Source: Tepidibacillus fermentans (GTDB taxonomy: Bacteria; Bacillota; Bacilli; Tepidibacillales; Tepidibacillaceae). Taken from it: a stretch of DNA of 64,000 nt. The stretch covers positions 62,001-126,000 of the forward strand of contig NZ_SMAB01000004.1 of the NCBI RefSeq assembly GCF_004342885.1, given 5' to 3'. Positions 8,984-17,849 of the stretch are shown here, in pieces. The translations under genes were made by a program, and so were the position numbers. The notes under the pieces are model-generated. The model was not told where the DNA came from. It made no database searches and worked only from the letters and a program-made list of their open reading frames with translations. Positions within the stretch are counted from its first letter, which is position 1. Each line of letters starts with the position of its first letter.

Positions 8984-10132
8984 TTAATTGATCTTCTTTA
9001 CCCTTAACATTTTACCAACAATAAAAGCAATCAGGGCAGTACTTGCGCTAAAGAGCGCTCCCATTTTCGCTGCACCTTGGATTTTCAGATCTGTAAATGC
9101 TGCTCCAGCAACAAATAGAGCAACCGTTAATCCCATCGCAGCAACAACCCCTGCTAAAAACAGCTCTTTTTTACCCATGCCGTTTGGTAATGGAAATCCT
9201 ATTAGATTAGCGATCAAACCTAATGTAAAGATCCCCAATGTTTTACCGACAAGTAGTGCAATAAACACTAACCATGTCGCAGTAGCGATTTCAGAGAATT
9301 CAACTCCTGCATTTGCCAAGCCAAAGGTAAATAGGCCAAAATCAACGAAGGCTTTCCACTGATGCTCAAACTGATGTAATGTTGACATATCTGATTCATC
9401 TTCTTCAAATAACTCCCCAGGATTTTGAATAGGATGGGGTAAAAATGGAATGATGAAGACCAAAGCTAATGCAGGATGCAAGTGGGCATTGTGCAAGCCT
9501 GTCCAACTTAATGCTCCGCCTATGATAAGATATGGCCAATAGCTCTTTACATTCGCTTTTCTTAAAATAAAAGCAACAGCCATCCCTGCTAATGTTAATA
9601 ATAACCATATAGGTTCAACAGGATGGGCAGGATCTGGGTAAAAAATAGCGATAATGGCCAATCCAATGGCGTCATCTGCGATCGCTAATAAAAGTAAGAA
9701 AGACACAGCCGGGTGCTTATTACCAAAGACAAATCTTGCAACCAACCAAGCTAAAGCAATATCTGTTGCTGTTGGTATACCCCAACCCCGAAAGAGTTCT
9801 GGTGAGCCAATGATCGCATTTAATGTCATATAGACAATAGCTGGTCCTAATACCCCACCCAAAGTGGCCATAAGTGGGTTAACCGCTTTTTTGATGGGAT
9901 TTAAAGCACCGCCTGGCATAAAGCTTTGCGTAATCTCAACCGCAGCAATCGCAAAGAAAAAGACCATAAAAATATCATTAACAAAAAAATGAAAATCATA
10001 TTCACCAAATAATTTTCCGTAAACAAAGCTTTTATAACTCTCTGGTGAGAGATTCGCCCATATTAATGCGACAATGACACCGGAAATCAATGGAATTGAG
10101 AATTCTCTTAATAAATTTACCGTTTTTCGCAA
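8984..10132 (-). CDS. nhaA: Na+/H+ antiporter NhaA
   Basis: The 382-residue integral membrane protein has the NhaA hallmarks: the Asp pair in LAIADDAIGLAII (equivalent to E. coli D163/D164) and the Asp in ATDIALAW (D133). It exchanges internal Na+ for two external H+ in sodium and alkaline stress. The start is a TTG with GGGGG 7 nt upstream. It appears monocistronic, with its own terminator. NhaA is uncommon in B. subtilis relatives, so it may hint at a saline or alkaline habitat, though this is weak evidence. Confidence 0.95.
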   Translation of the reverse strand: MRKTVNLLREFSIPLISGVIVALIWANLSPESYKSFVYGKLFGEYDFHFFVNDIFMVFFFAIAAVEITQSFMPGGALNPIKKAVNPLMATLGGVLGPAIVYMTLNAIIGSPELFRGWGIPTATDIALAWLVARFVFGNKHPAVSFLLLLAIADDAIGLAIIAIFYPDPAHPVEPIWLLLTLAGMAVAFILRKANVKSYWPYLIIGGALSWTGLHNAHLHPALALVFIIPFLPHPIQNPGELFEEDESDMSTLHQFEHQWKAFVDFGLFTFGLANAGVEFSEIATATWLVFIALLVGKTLGIFTLGLIANLIGFPLPNGMGKKELFLAGVVAAMGLTVALFVAGAAFTDLKIQGAAKMGALFSASTALIAFIVGKMLRVKKIN

Positions 10133-10209
10133 TCAGCATCCCCCTTTTGTAGTTCAATTCTGTCACAATACTATAACAAATCCGATTTTAACTTTACTTC
10201 CTTAGGATG

Positions 10210-11949
10210 TCAAATCTCTTTTAAAAAATAAATAGGGTCTTTCGGAGGATTAAAGTAAACAAGGAATAAGGTATCTTTTTTGACCATTGCTCCTGTTTCA
10301 AAATAATGTCCTAGATCATAAGGAAGGATCTCTACCATCGTATGTTTATGCAAATCTTTTTCGCTCAAACCTAGCATCTGGAATTTAGCAGAAAGTTTTT
10401 CAGGTTGTTGAACCAACTGGTTAAAAATCTCATTCAATTTCTGTTTAGAAATCGCAAATTCCCACCAAGTTTTCCTCGGCTTATGGTTAAAATTTAAAAA
10501 GTAGTCAAATTTCATTAAACTGATAATAAAATCGATGTTGTTTGTTTTCCGATTCTTGAGAAATTCAAGCAACCTTTGGAATAAAGTTTCTAATTGATGT
10601 CCGATCCGATTCCATCCTTTTTCTGTCCAATAATCACCCAATTCCTGAAAAAAATCAAACGGGGAAGAAAATTCGTTTTCAATTAAATATTCCACTGTTT
10701 GGTCCATCCGGTGGGAGTTCCAATATTTTTCTAACACATCCTCTACTCTTTTGATGCGAATCACATCGTCAAATGGCAAAACGTCATTTTTCAGAATTTC
10801 ATAAGGAGCATAATCTTGATAGACATATCCATATTGTTCTGCTTCATACCAGATTTTTGTTCCCCGCAACATCTTGAGAAATCCAAGTTGTAATTCTTCA
10901 GGTCGCAGTGCGAATACATCATTAAATGTATTACGAAAAGAAGCATAATCTTCTCTAGGTAGCCCGGCGATTAAATCTAGATGTTGATCGATTTTTCCAC
11001 TTTCTTTGATTTTCAAAACCGTTTGGCTTAGTTTTTTGAAGTTCTGTTTTCGATTCACAAGGGCATTCGTATAGTCATTGGTCGATTGAACGCCGATTTC
11101 GAAACGAAAAATCCCCTTTGGCGCATGATCGACAAGATATTGAAGGACATCTTCCTTCATAATATCAGCGGTGATCTCAAATTGAAAAACAGTCCCCTGA
11201 TGATTCTCAACTAAAAACTGGAAGATCTCCATTGCATACTTTTTATTTAGATTAAACGTTCGATCAACAAATTTAATGGTCTTAACCCCGTGTTGAATCA
11301 ATCGGAGTAGATCCTCTTTTACCCGGTCAATAGCAAAATAACGGACCCCAGTTTCGACTGAAGATAAGCAATAGGCACAGGAAAATGGACAGCCACGACT
11401 AGCTTCAAAATAAACGATTTTATCTCGTAATGAGGCTAAATCTTCTTCATCTTGGTACGGGCTTGGAATCTGATTGAGATCCAATTTTGGCCGAGGAGGA
11501 TTAATATAATAACCCGTATCTGTTCGATAAGCAATTCCTTGTACCTGATTTAATGTTTCTCCCTTTTGAAGAGTTTGCAAAAGATGAAGAAATGTTGCCT
11601 CTCCCTCACCGTAAACAATCACATCAATTTCTTCTATACGATTAAACCAATAGGAGATATCGTAAGAAACTTCAGGCCCACCTAAAACGATCGTTAAATC
11701 AAGTTTTACCTTCTTTAACATCTGAATCAATTGGATCGTCTCTTCAATATTCCATATGTAACATGAAAGCCCGATCACATCTGGTTTTCTTTCATAAAGA
11801 TCGGTTAAAATCGTCATTAAGGGTTCATTAATGGAATACTCACAGATTTCAATATTAGGAAACTCTTTTTGACTATATGCCTTGAGATAGCGTAAAGCAA
11901 GTGACGAATGGATGTATTTCGCATTCAAGGTTGATAAGATGATTTTCAT
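10210..11949 (-). CDS. B12-binding domain radical SAM protein (DUF4080 type)
   Basis: The ATG at 11949 follows AGGAAGAGGA and gives 579 residues. Residues 1-140 form a cobalamin-binding-like Rossmann domain (IIGLSCYIWNIEE, LGGPEVSYD). The radical SAM cluster is CPFSCAYC at about C187, C191 and C194, and a long C-terminal DUF4080-like region follows. The family is widespread in Firmicutes, but I know of no assigned reaction. It is alone on its strand between rplT and nhaA; the 5' side carries copy B of the intergenic repeat. Confidence 0.85.
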   Translation of the reverse strand: MKIILSTLNAKYIHSSLALRYLKAYSQKEFPNIEICEYSINEPLMTILTDLYERKPDVIGLSCYIWNIEETIQLIQMLKKVKLDLTIVLGGPEVSYDISYWFNRIEEIDVIVYGEGEATFLHLLQTLQKGETLNQVQGIAYRTDTGYYINPPRPKLDLNQIPSPYQDEEDLASLRDKIVYFEASRGCPFSCAYCLSSVETGVRYFAIDRVKEDLLRLIQHGVKTIKFVDRTFNLNKKYAMEIFQFLVENHQGTVFQFEITADIMKEDVLQYLVDHAPKGIFRFEIGVQSTNDYTNALVNRKQNFKKLSQTVLKIKESGKIDQHLDLIAGLPREDYASFRNTFNDVFALRPEELQLGFLKMLRGTKIWYEAEQYGYVYQDYAPYEILKNDVLPFDDVIRIKRVEDVLEKYWNSHRMDQTVEYLIENEFSSPFDFFQELGDYWTEKGWNRIGHQLETLFQRLLEFLKNRKTNNIDFIISLMKFDYFLNFNHKPRKTWWEFAISKQKLNEIFNQLVQQPEKLSAKFQMLGLSEKDLHKHTMVEILPYDLGHYFETGAMVKKDTLFLVYFNPPKDPIYFLKEI

Positions 11950-11971
11950 CGCAATCCTCTTCCTTTTTACT

Positions 11972-12112
11972 AAAAATAGGTTTGTATATTCCAACGCGCT
12001 CCGTTGTCCATGTATAAATACACTCCCAAAAGTCGCTGCTTATGGAATATACAAACCCAGTTAGAACATACAAGCCATTTCACGTTTTGTAAGGGAGCTA
12101 TTGCTTCAAAAT
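11972..12112. repeat. Dispersed intergenic repeat, copy B
   Basis: This is the cleanest copy. Perfect 15-bp inverted arms, ggtttgtatattcca at 11979-11993 and tggaatatacaaacc at 12043-12057, enclose about 49 bp. The right module begins at 12060 (gttagaacatacaagccatt) and can fold through TACAA/TTGTA. It lies between rplT and the radical SAM gene, and the first 37 nt are almost identical to copy D at 51411. Confidence 0.8.
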
Positions 12113-12132
12113 ATTATGCTTTCTTATCTTTG

Positions 12133-12157
12133 AAAAAAAACACCCGCTAAGGGTGCT
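12133..12157 (-). terminator. Terminator of infC-rpmI-rplT
   Basis: GCACCC/GGGTGT forms a stem followed by eight T residues on the minus strand, 17 nt after the rplT stop. Confidence 0.85.
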
Positions 12158-12173
12158 TTTTTCAATAATCATA

Positions 12174-12533
12174 TTAAGCATTGATTTTTTCTTTTGCTAA
12201 TTGTGCTAACTCAGAAAATGCTTTTGCATCATTTACAGCTAAGTCAGCTAATACTTTACGGTTCATATCTACGCCAGCTACTTTTAAACCATACATAAAT
12301 TTGCTATAGGATAAACCATTCATGCGAGCAGCTGCGTTGATACGAGCAATCCATAGCTTACGGAAATCGCGCTTACGTTGACGACGGTCACGGTAAGCAT
12401 ATAACAAAGATTTCATCACTTGCGCATTTGCTGTTTTAAATAAACGGTGTTTAGAACCGAAATAACCTTTTGCTAATTTTAATACTTTTTTACGACGACG
12501 ACGACTTACATATCCGCCTTTTACTCTTGGCAT
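12174..12533 (-). CDS. rplT: 50S ribosomal protein L20
   Basis: The 119-residue basic protein begins [20 protein letters not shown] and is typical over its full length. It binds 23S rRNA early in 50S assembly. In Bacillus it also represses its own operon by binding the infC leader, and the leader here looks suited to that. It is the last gene of infC-rpmI-rplT. Confidence 0.98.
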   Translation of the reverse strand: MPRVKGGYVSRRRRKKVLKLAKGYFGSKHRLFKTANAQVMKSLLYAYRDRRQRKRDFRKLWIARINAAARMNGLSYSKFMYGLKVAGVDMNRKVLADLAVNDAKAFSELAQLAKEKINA

Positions 12534-12569
12534 ATCTATTTCCCTCCTAGATCATTACCATGTTCAATA

Positions 12570-12767
12570 TTATAGATAAGTCACCAATTGTTGAATACGT
12601 TTTTGGTCACCTTTGCTTACCAAAGCACCTTTACGTAAATGACGAGCACGTTTTGGGCTTTTACTTTCTAAAAGGTGGCTAGTATAAGCATGACTTCTTT
12701 TTAATTTACCACTACCCGTTTTCTTAAAACGTTTTGCTGCTCCACGATGTGTTTTCATTTTTGGCAT
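12570..12767 (-). CDS. rpmI: 50S ribosomal protein L35
   Basis: I use the ATG at 12767 ([21 protein letters not shown]), with GGAGG upstream, giving 65 residues, the standard size; a five-residue longer reading has no support. It is a small basic 50S protein between infC and rplT, as in nearly all Firmicutes. Confidence 0.97.
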   Translation of the reverse strand: MPKMKTHRGAAKRFKKTGSGKLKRSHAYTSHLLESKSPKRARHLRKGALVSKGDQKRIQQLVTYL

Positions 12768-12795
12768 AACGAATTCCTCCAATCTATCATGACTC

Positions 12796-13302
12796 TTATT
12801 TAGGCGCTAAAATCATAACCATACTTCGACCTTCCAGTTTTGGCTTACGCTCAATAACAGAGATCTCTTCTACTTCTTTGGCTAAACGATTTAAGACATT
12901 TTCACCAATATTTTGATGAGTAATTTCACGTCCACGAAAGCGAATCGTAACTTTTACTTTATTGCCGGCTTTTAAAAATTTAATCGCATTACGAAGCTTG
13001 GTTTGAAAGTCGTTTTCTTCAATCGTTGGACTTAGTCGAATCTCTTTCGTATTGATTACTTTTTGATTCTTCCGTGCTTCTTTTTCCTTTTTACTTTGTT
13101 CGTAACGGAACTTCCCGTAATCCATAATCCGGCAAACGGGTGGTTTTGCTGTTGGAGCAATATTCACTAAATCAAGATTTTTCTCCTCAGCAATTCTCAA
13201 TGCTTCTTTTAAAGGAACAATCCCAATCTGTTCACCATCTGGCCCGATTAGACGAACTTCACGTGCACGAATGTCCTCATTAACCAAATATTCTTTGCTA
13301 AT
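12796..13302 (-). CDS. infC: Translation initiation factor IF-3 (ATT start)
   Basis: The homologous N-terminus ([23 protein letters not shown]) has no ATG, GTG or TTG in place. The codon at 13302 is ATT, with GGAGGTGG 6 nt upstream. This matches the rare ATU/AUU starts known for infC, where IF-3 proofreads initiation and represses its own unusual start. The protein has 168 residues with an N-terminal domain, a basic linker (about 75-95) and a C-terminal 30S-binding domain. It is the first gene of infC-rpmI-rplT. Confidence 0.95.
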   Translation of the reverse strand: MSKEYLVNEDIRAREVRLIGPDGEQIGIVPLKEALRIAEEKNLDLVNIAPTAKPPVCRIMDYGKFRYEQSKKEKEARKNQKVINTKEIRLSPTIEENDFQTKLRNAIKFLKAGNKVKVTIRFRGREITHQNIGENVLNRLAKEVEEISVIERKPKLEGRSMVMILAPK

Positions 13303-13475
13303 AACTTGCCACCTCCAAAAAACTTTCCATGGATAAAAAAGCAAGAAAAAAGAAAAAGTGTAGACACAACACGCCCACACTTAATAAACCATCATGTTCA
13401 TATTAACCCATTGACCCTTGTCAATAAGGTGAGAAGCGGGCGCTTCTGCTTGATTATCCATATGATTTCTAGATA
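13303..13475 (-). promoter_or_regulatory. infC leader with attenuator, probable L20 leader
   Basis: About 170 nt are transcribed before infC. They contain a hairpin from palindromic GAGAAGCGGGCGCTTCT (13434-13450) and a terminator-like hairpin AAGTGTGG/TCTACACTT followed by TTTCTTTTTTC at 13341-13382. In Bacillus, L20 binds such a leader and favours early termination. I recognise it by position and architecture, not by alignment to the Rfam family. Confidence 0.65.
13341..13382 (-). terminator. Leader attenuator in front of infC
   Basis: The stem AAGTGTGG/TCTACACTT is directly followed by a pyrimidine-rich T tract on the minus strand, 39 nt before the ATT start of infC. Confidence 0.65.
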
Positions 13476-13504
13476 AGAATAACATAATTTTATATCAATG
13501 TCAA
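13476..13504 (-). promoter_or_regulatory. Promoter of infC-rpmI-rplT
   Basis: TTGACA and TATTCT are separated by 17 bp on the minus strand, directly after the thrS stop codon. Confidence 0.8.
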
Positions 13505-13508
13505 CAAA

Positions 13509-15422
13509 CTATCTTGCTTTTGATTTTATTTCTTCTACAATTTGAGCAATCACTTCGTCAACCGGTTTAGCTCCTAAATCCCCGTGACCACGTTTGCGAA
13601 CAGATAGAGTTCCATTTTCTACTTCTTTATCCCCGATGACTAACATATAAGGAACCTTATGCAACTGAGCTTCACGAATCTTATAACCGATCTTTTCATT
13701 TCGAGCATCCACTTGTACACGGATTCCATATTCCCGCATTTTTTTGTAGACTTCATTTGCATATTCGATATGTGGCTCTGCAATTGGAAGTAATTTTACC
13801 TGAACAGGTGCTAACCAGACTGGAAATGCCCCTGCAAAATGTTCGGTGATGATTCCAATAAAACGATCGATGGAACCCATAATCGCGCGATGAATAACAA
13901 CTGGGCGATGACGACTATTATCTTCAGCAATATAATGTAAATCGAATTTCTCTGGCATTTGGAAATCAAGTTGGATTGTTGCTAACTGCCAGCTTCGTTT
14001 TAAGGCATCAAGGATATGGAAGTCAATCTTTGGTCCATAAAATGCCCCGTCCCCTTCGTTAATGACATAATCCATACCTAAATGGTCGAGGACATTTTTT
14101 AATGCGGTTTCTGCTTGCTCCCATAACTCATCTGATCCCATCGAATCTTCTGGACGAGTGGATAGTTCAACGCGGTAATCAAAACCAAACACACCATAAA
14201 TTTGATCAATGAGACTAATCACGTTTTTGATTTCTGATTCAATTTGATCAGGGCGAACAAAGATATGGGCATCATCTTGAGTAAAAGTACGAACACGCAT
14301 CATTCCATTTAAGGCTCCAGATAATTCATGGCGATGAACCTGTCCAAATTCTGCGATCCGAAGTGGCAAATCGCGATAGGAATGAAGTTGACTTTTATAG
14401 ATTAACATATGTCCTGGGCAGTTCATTGGTTTTAGCGCAAACTTTGTATCATCTACTTCTGTAAAATACATATTCTCATGATAATGATCCCAATGTCCCG
14501 ATTGTTCCCAAAGACGCTGATTCATCATTAAAGGGGTGCGGACTTCCTTATAGCCAGCACGCTCTTGTAGTTTTCGCGAGAAGTTCTCCAGTTCATTACG
14601 AATAATCATTCCCTTTTCAAGGTAAAAAGGCATTCCAGGAGCTTCTTCTGAGAACATAAAGAGTTCCAGTTCGCGACCTAATTTGCGATGATCGCGTTTT
14701 TTTGCTTCTTCTAGGAAATGTAGATATTCTTCAAGCTGAGATTCTTTCGGGAAAGAAGTTCCGTAAACTCGCTGTAACATTTGGCGGCTAGAATCCCCTT
14801 TCCAATAAGCACCAGCTACATTTAATAGTTTAATCGCTTTTATTTTTCCTGTGGAAGGAAGGTGTGGCCCACGACAAAGGTCAAAGAATTCTCCTTGCTC
14901 ATAAATGGAAATTTCTGCATCTTCAGGTAACTCTTCGATGATTTCCAGCTTAAGATTGTCACCTATTTCGTTAAAAATCCGTAAGGCTTCTTCACGTGAC
15001 ACCACGCGACGCCGAATCGGTAAGTCTTCTTTAATAATTTTTTTCATTTCGTTCTCAATTTTTTCAAGATCTTCACTTGATAAGGTAACAGGTACATCCA
15101 TATCATAATAAAATCCATCTTCAATGACTGGCCCGATTCCAAACTTTGTTCCAGGGTATAAGCGATTGACCGCTTGCGCAAGGAGGTGGGCAGAACTATG
15201 GCGATAAACTTCTAATCCATCTTCCGAGTCTAGTGTAACGACTTCAAGTGTCGCATCTTCTTCAATGGGGATATATAGATCGACCAGTTTCCCATTTACT
15301 TTTCCTGCGACAGCTTTTTTCTTAAGACTAGGGCTAATCGATTCTGCGATTTGTTCTGTCGTAATACCTCTTTCATACTCCTTTACAGATCCATCAGGTA
15401 ATGTAATCTTGATGTTGTCCAT
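13509..15422 (-). CDS. thrS: Threonine--tRNA ligase
   Basis: The ATG at 15422 follows AGGAGT and gives 637 residues. An open frame runs a further 100 codons upstream through the T-box leader but is not coding. Domains: TGS (about 1-62), the alanyl/threonyl editing domain with its HSSAHLLAQAV and CRGPHLP metal motifs (about 65-240), the class II core with zinc ligand Cys in NCPGHM and RHELSGAL motif 2, and the anticodon-binding domain (about 535-637). Uncharged tRNA-Thr should relieve termination in the leader. Confidence 0.98.
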   Translation of the reverse strand: MDNIKITLPDGSVKEYERGITTEQIAESISPSLKKKAVAGKVNGKLVDLYIPIEEDATLEVVTLDSEDGLEVYRHSSAHLLAQAVNRLYPGTKFGIGPVIEDGFYYDMDVPVTLSSEDLEKIENEMKKIIKEDLPIRRRVVSREEALRIFNEIGDNLKLEIIEELPEDAEISIYEQGEFFDLCRGPHLPSTGKIKAIKLLNVAGAYWKGDSSRQMLQRVYGTSFPKESQLEEYLHFLEEAKKRDHRKLGRELELFMFSEEAPGMPFYLEKGMIIRNELENFSRKLQERAGYKEVRTPLMMNQRLWEQSGHWDHYHENMYFTEVDDTKFALKPMNCPGHMLIYKSQLHSYRDLPLRIAEFGQVHRHELSGALNGMMRVRTFTQDDAHIFVRPDQIESEIKNVISLIDQIYGVFGFDYRVELSTRPEDSMGSDELWEQAETALKNVLDHLGMDYVINEGDGAFYGPKIDFHILDALKRSWQLATIQLDFQMPEKFDLHYIAEDNSRHRPVVIHRAIMGSIDRFIGIITEHFAGAFPVWLAPVQVKLLPIAEPHIEYANEVYKKMREYGIRVQVDARNEKIGYKIREAQLHKVPYMLVIGDKEVENGTLSVRKRGHGDLGAKPVDEVIAQIVEEIKSKAR

Positions 15423-15451
15423 TTCTTTCACTCCTTTTTTTGTGTTATAAA

Positions 15452-15735
15452 CAAAAAAGACACGTATCATCCCTATGGGACGATCGTGTCGTGGTTCCAC
15501 CCAAATTCGGTTTAGATGTGTAAACAGAAATCTATACATTGATCTAAACCCTCTTCGTTGATAACGGGGCCATTCCCGATCAAAGCTACTGGTTTCACCT
15601 TGATTTCTTCGAGGTGGTAAATCATCATTCTTCGTTAAGAACCTTTCAGCCAGTGGGTTCTCTCTCTGGAAACGGGTGTTCTGATGATTCATGTCCTCAT
15701 CATCGAATCTGAAATTCATCAAGTTGTAGCATTGA
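15452..15735 (-). promoter_or_regulatory. T-box leader controlling thrS
   Basis: The minus-strand leader contains the T-box sequence GGGTGGAACCACG at about 15490-15502 and then a terminator with the stem GACACG/CGTGTC and a TTTTTTG run. Long Stem I sequence extends upstream to the promoter. I did not identify the specifier triplet with confidence. Confidence 0.9.
15453..15490 (-). terminator. T-box attenuator terminator of thrS
   Basis: GACACGATCGTCCC/GGGATGATACGTGTC folds into a hairpin followed by TTTTTT on the minus strand. Confidence 0.85.
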
Positions 15736-15740
15736 TAAAA

Positions 15741-15769
15741 ATTATAGTGATTCCATAGTCAAAAGTCAA
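15741..15769 (-). promoter_or_regulatory. Promoter of the thrS T-box transcript
   Basis: TTGACT and TATAAT are spaced 17 bp apart on the minus strand. The promoter overlaps the 3' end of the upstream membrane protein gene. Confidence 0.75.
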
Positions 15770-16142
15770 GTTTTTCAAACAAAAGCCCAACAGTGAACCA
15801 TGCAGGAAAATAATCATAGCGAATCAAACCCATCAATGTTATGCTTGTAGTCTGTCGATAATCCCATGGACATTCTCCCAAAATGAGTTGTAGTAAATAT
15901 CCAGTTAAGAACTCTATAGCAAAAATAAGAATCGCCCATGTCGATCCCCGAATAATAAAATGCCACCTCCTGATCCGACCATGAATGGGCTCTAAGAAAA
16001 CCGCTGAACCATAAATGAAAAACATCCAAATATACGTGTGTCCTGATAATGCCAGATTTCCAGAGAGAAGGGACCAAAAACCTGTCCAGATCACTTTCAT
16101 TAATAATCCGAGAAATCCGTAGATTAGAAAATGCGTTTTCAT
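15759..16142 (-). CDS. Small membrane protein resembling the 'putative ABC transporter permease' CmpB family
   Basis: The 127-residue protein has about four hydrophobic segments and the C-terminal pattern FLTGYLLQLILGECPWDYR...LMGLIRYDYFPAW, which I recall from the family Pfam calls ABC_trans_CmpB (PF06541). Despite that name there is no ATPase or typical permease motif, and the function is unknown. No clear ribosome binding site precedes the ATG. It ends inside the thrS promoter region. Confidence 0.6.
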   Translation of the reverse strand: MKTHFLIYGFLGLLMKVIWTGFWSLLSGNLALSGHTYIWMFFIYGSAVFLEPIHGRIRRWHFIIRGSTWAILIFAIEFLTGYLLQLILGECPWDYRQTTSITLMGLIRYDYFPAWFTVGLLFEKLDF

Positions 16143-16287
16143 CGTAGTGTTATGGTTACCAACATATGGCTTGCATATTCTTTTTACAAAAGATTCATAA
16201 ATTCAAAAAGAATTATTGTAATTAAAAGAGTAAAATTATTCTATAATTAAATTAGTAATTAATTATATAATGATGGGAGAGATTAAA

Positions 16288-16896
16288 ATGGTAAATCCAA
16301 AAGATTATTTAGAAGCTGGTCAAAAATTCCACGGACATAAGTGTCCAGCCATGCCAATGGGGTTACGTGTAGGTGCAGCAGCGATGAATAAATTAGGAGT
16401 AGATCGTGCTAAAGATGGTCAACTCATCGCATTGGTCGAAATCGGAAAGGATCACTGTGCGACTTGTTTTGCCGATGGCATACAAATGATCACGGGTTGT
16501 ACCCTTGGAAAAGGAAATATCCAAAAACTGAATTACGGAAAATGGGGCGTAACTCTAATTGATCGTAAAAGTGGAAAAGCGGTTCGTGTGGCTCCAAAGG
16601 CCGAAGCCATGGCCAACAATAAAAAGTCCAAATTCTTTAGCGATTATCGAATGAAAGGTCTTCCTGCAAGTTCTATTCCAGCTGAAATTGCCGATCCACT
16701 AGTGGAAAATGTCATGAATGCCCCAGATGAAAAGATTCTTATTATTGGCGATGTATTTGATTATCAAGTAGAAAATCATCCACATACTTTCGATTCTTTT
16801 GTTTGTGAAGAATGTGGGGAAATGGTAGTCGAAGCTTACGGTCGAATTAAAGGGGACAAAAAGGTTTGTATCCCATGTTCGGGTTGGGAAGCGTAA
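16288..16896 (+). CDS. FmdE family protein with C-terminal zinc ribbon
   Basis: The ATG at 16288 has GGGAG upstream; 202 residues. The N-terminal FmdE domain is clear from HGHKCPAMPMGLRVG (C19) and DHCATCFADGIQMITGCTLGKGN, which supply cysteines and a histidine for metal binding. A short C-terminal treble-clef-like zinc ribbon (CEECGE...CIPC) follows. In methanogens FmdE accompanies the molybdenum or tungsten formylmethanofuran dehydrogenase, but bacterial stand-alone versions have no settled role. It sits 12 nt before a TauE-type exporter gene, so they are probably cotranscribed. Confidence 0.82.
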   Translation: MVNPKDYLEAGQKFHGHKCPAMPMGLRVGAAAMNKLGVDRAKDGQLIALVEIGKDHCATCFADGIQMITGCTLGKGNIQKLNYGKWGVTLIDRKSGKAVRVAPKAEAMANNKKSKFFSDYRMKGLPASSIPAEIADPLVENVMNAPDEKILIIGDVFDYQVENHPHTFDSFVCEECGEMVVEAYGRIKGDKKVCIPCSGWEA

Positions 16897-16908
16897 TCAG
16901 GTGGTCCT

Positions 16909-17715
16909 ATGTTTACTTTGATCATTTTCACTCTCATATTATTATCATCCTTTCTCTTCGCCATGCTTGGGCTTGGCGGAGGGATGGTTTATATTCCAAT
17001 CCTTAAGTGGGCAGGACTTGATTTTAAGGAGATCGTCATTCCTTTAGGATTGTTATTAAACGGATTAAACACTTTATTAGCACTCATCCCTTATCATAAA
17101 GCAAAACTCGTCGATTATAAAGGGATGTGGCCAATGGGTGTTACAGCAGTGATCTTTGCACCGATTGGAGCATTGGTCACACCTTATATCTCGAAACCAG
17201 TATTAATTGTATTATTTGCAATCCTTGTTCTTCTAGCGGCTTTTAAAGTCTTTTACGATTTGAATAAAGCGAAGAAGAAACAAAAAATTGCTGCGACGAG
17301 CAGTTTGTCGAGAGAAATTGCAGCAACTTCCGAAGCAAGAGTGTACACATTACGACAAAAACAAATCATAGGTGCTTCCACTGGTGCAGGAATTGGCTTT
17401 ATTGGCGGACTTTTAGGCGTTGGCGGCGGCTTTATTATTGCTCCGATCCTAATGATGCTTGGTTATAAAACGAAGGAAGCTGCAGCCACAACCGCATTTG
17501 TTGTTACCTTCTCCTCGTTTTCGGGATATTTAGGTCACCTTAGCAAAGGGCTTCCATTAACTTGGTTAACCTTTTTCGCCATTCTCGCCGTAATCATTGG
17601 TTCACAGATTGGCAGCAATTTTATGGTGAAAAAAGCAAAAGGTTCAACCGTCAAAATGATTTACGGAATTACTCTTGTTCTAATTGCAATTAAGCTTATT
17701 GTTGATTTATTTTAA
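16909..17715 (+). CDS. Sulfite exporter TauE/SafE family membrane protein
   Basis: The 268-residue protein has about eight transmembrane segments in two repeated halves, each with a glycine-rich signature (LGLGGGMVYIPIL at about 20-32 and LLGVGGGFIIAPIL near residue 170). This is the TauE/SafE (DUF81) family, proposed to export small sulfur-containing or organic anions. It is the second gene of the fmdE-tauE pair and has a terminator of its own. Substrate is unknown. Confidence 0.88.
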   Translation: MFTLIIFTLILLSSFLFAMLGLGGGMVYIPILKWAGLDFKEIVIPLGLLLNGLNTLLALIPYHKAKLVDYKGMWPMGVTAVIFAPIGALVTPYISKPVLIVLFAILVLLAAFKVFYDLNKAKKKQKIAATSSLSREIAATSEARVYTLRQKQIIGASTGAGIGFIGGLLGVGGGFIIAPILMMLGYKTKEAAATTAFVVTFSSFSGYLGHLSKGLPLTWLTFFAILAVIIGSQIGSNFMVKKAKGSTVKMIYGITLVLIAIKLIVDLF

Positions 17716-17730
17716 TCAATTCGAAATTTG

Positions 17731-17774
17731 AGATAGACCTTTGTACCTTTTTTTGAAGGTCTATCTTGTTTTTT
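17731..17774 (+). terminator. Terminator of fmdE-tauE
   Basis: The stem AGATAGACCTT/AAGGTCTATCT is followed by TGTTTTTT. It separates the pair from the arsenic operon. Confidence 0.85.
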
Positions 17775-17849
17775 AGGACTTTTTAATTTAATATATAAGC
17801 ATGTAATTATATTTTACATAGTTTTGAAGGTAAGGGAGTGTGTTTACAG

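Noticed and set aside
8988-9362. Plus-strand open frame inside nhaA
   Set aside because: A shadow of the antiporter gene with no ribosome binding site and a composition set by the opposite strand.
13303-13380. Upstream start of infC giving a hydrophobic N-terminus
   Set aside because: The stretch is translated leader RNA containing the attenuator, and IF-3 has no such N-terminus.
15423-15722. 100 in-frame codons upstream of thrS
   Set aside because: They run through the T-box antiterminator and terminator and do not resemble ThrRS; the ATG at 15422 has the ribosome binding site.
17788-17822. AATATA-N12-TATATT inverted repeat before acr3 as ArsR operator
   Set aside because: Very AT-rich surroundings make such a repeat likely by chance, and it does not match an ArsR consensus I can trust.
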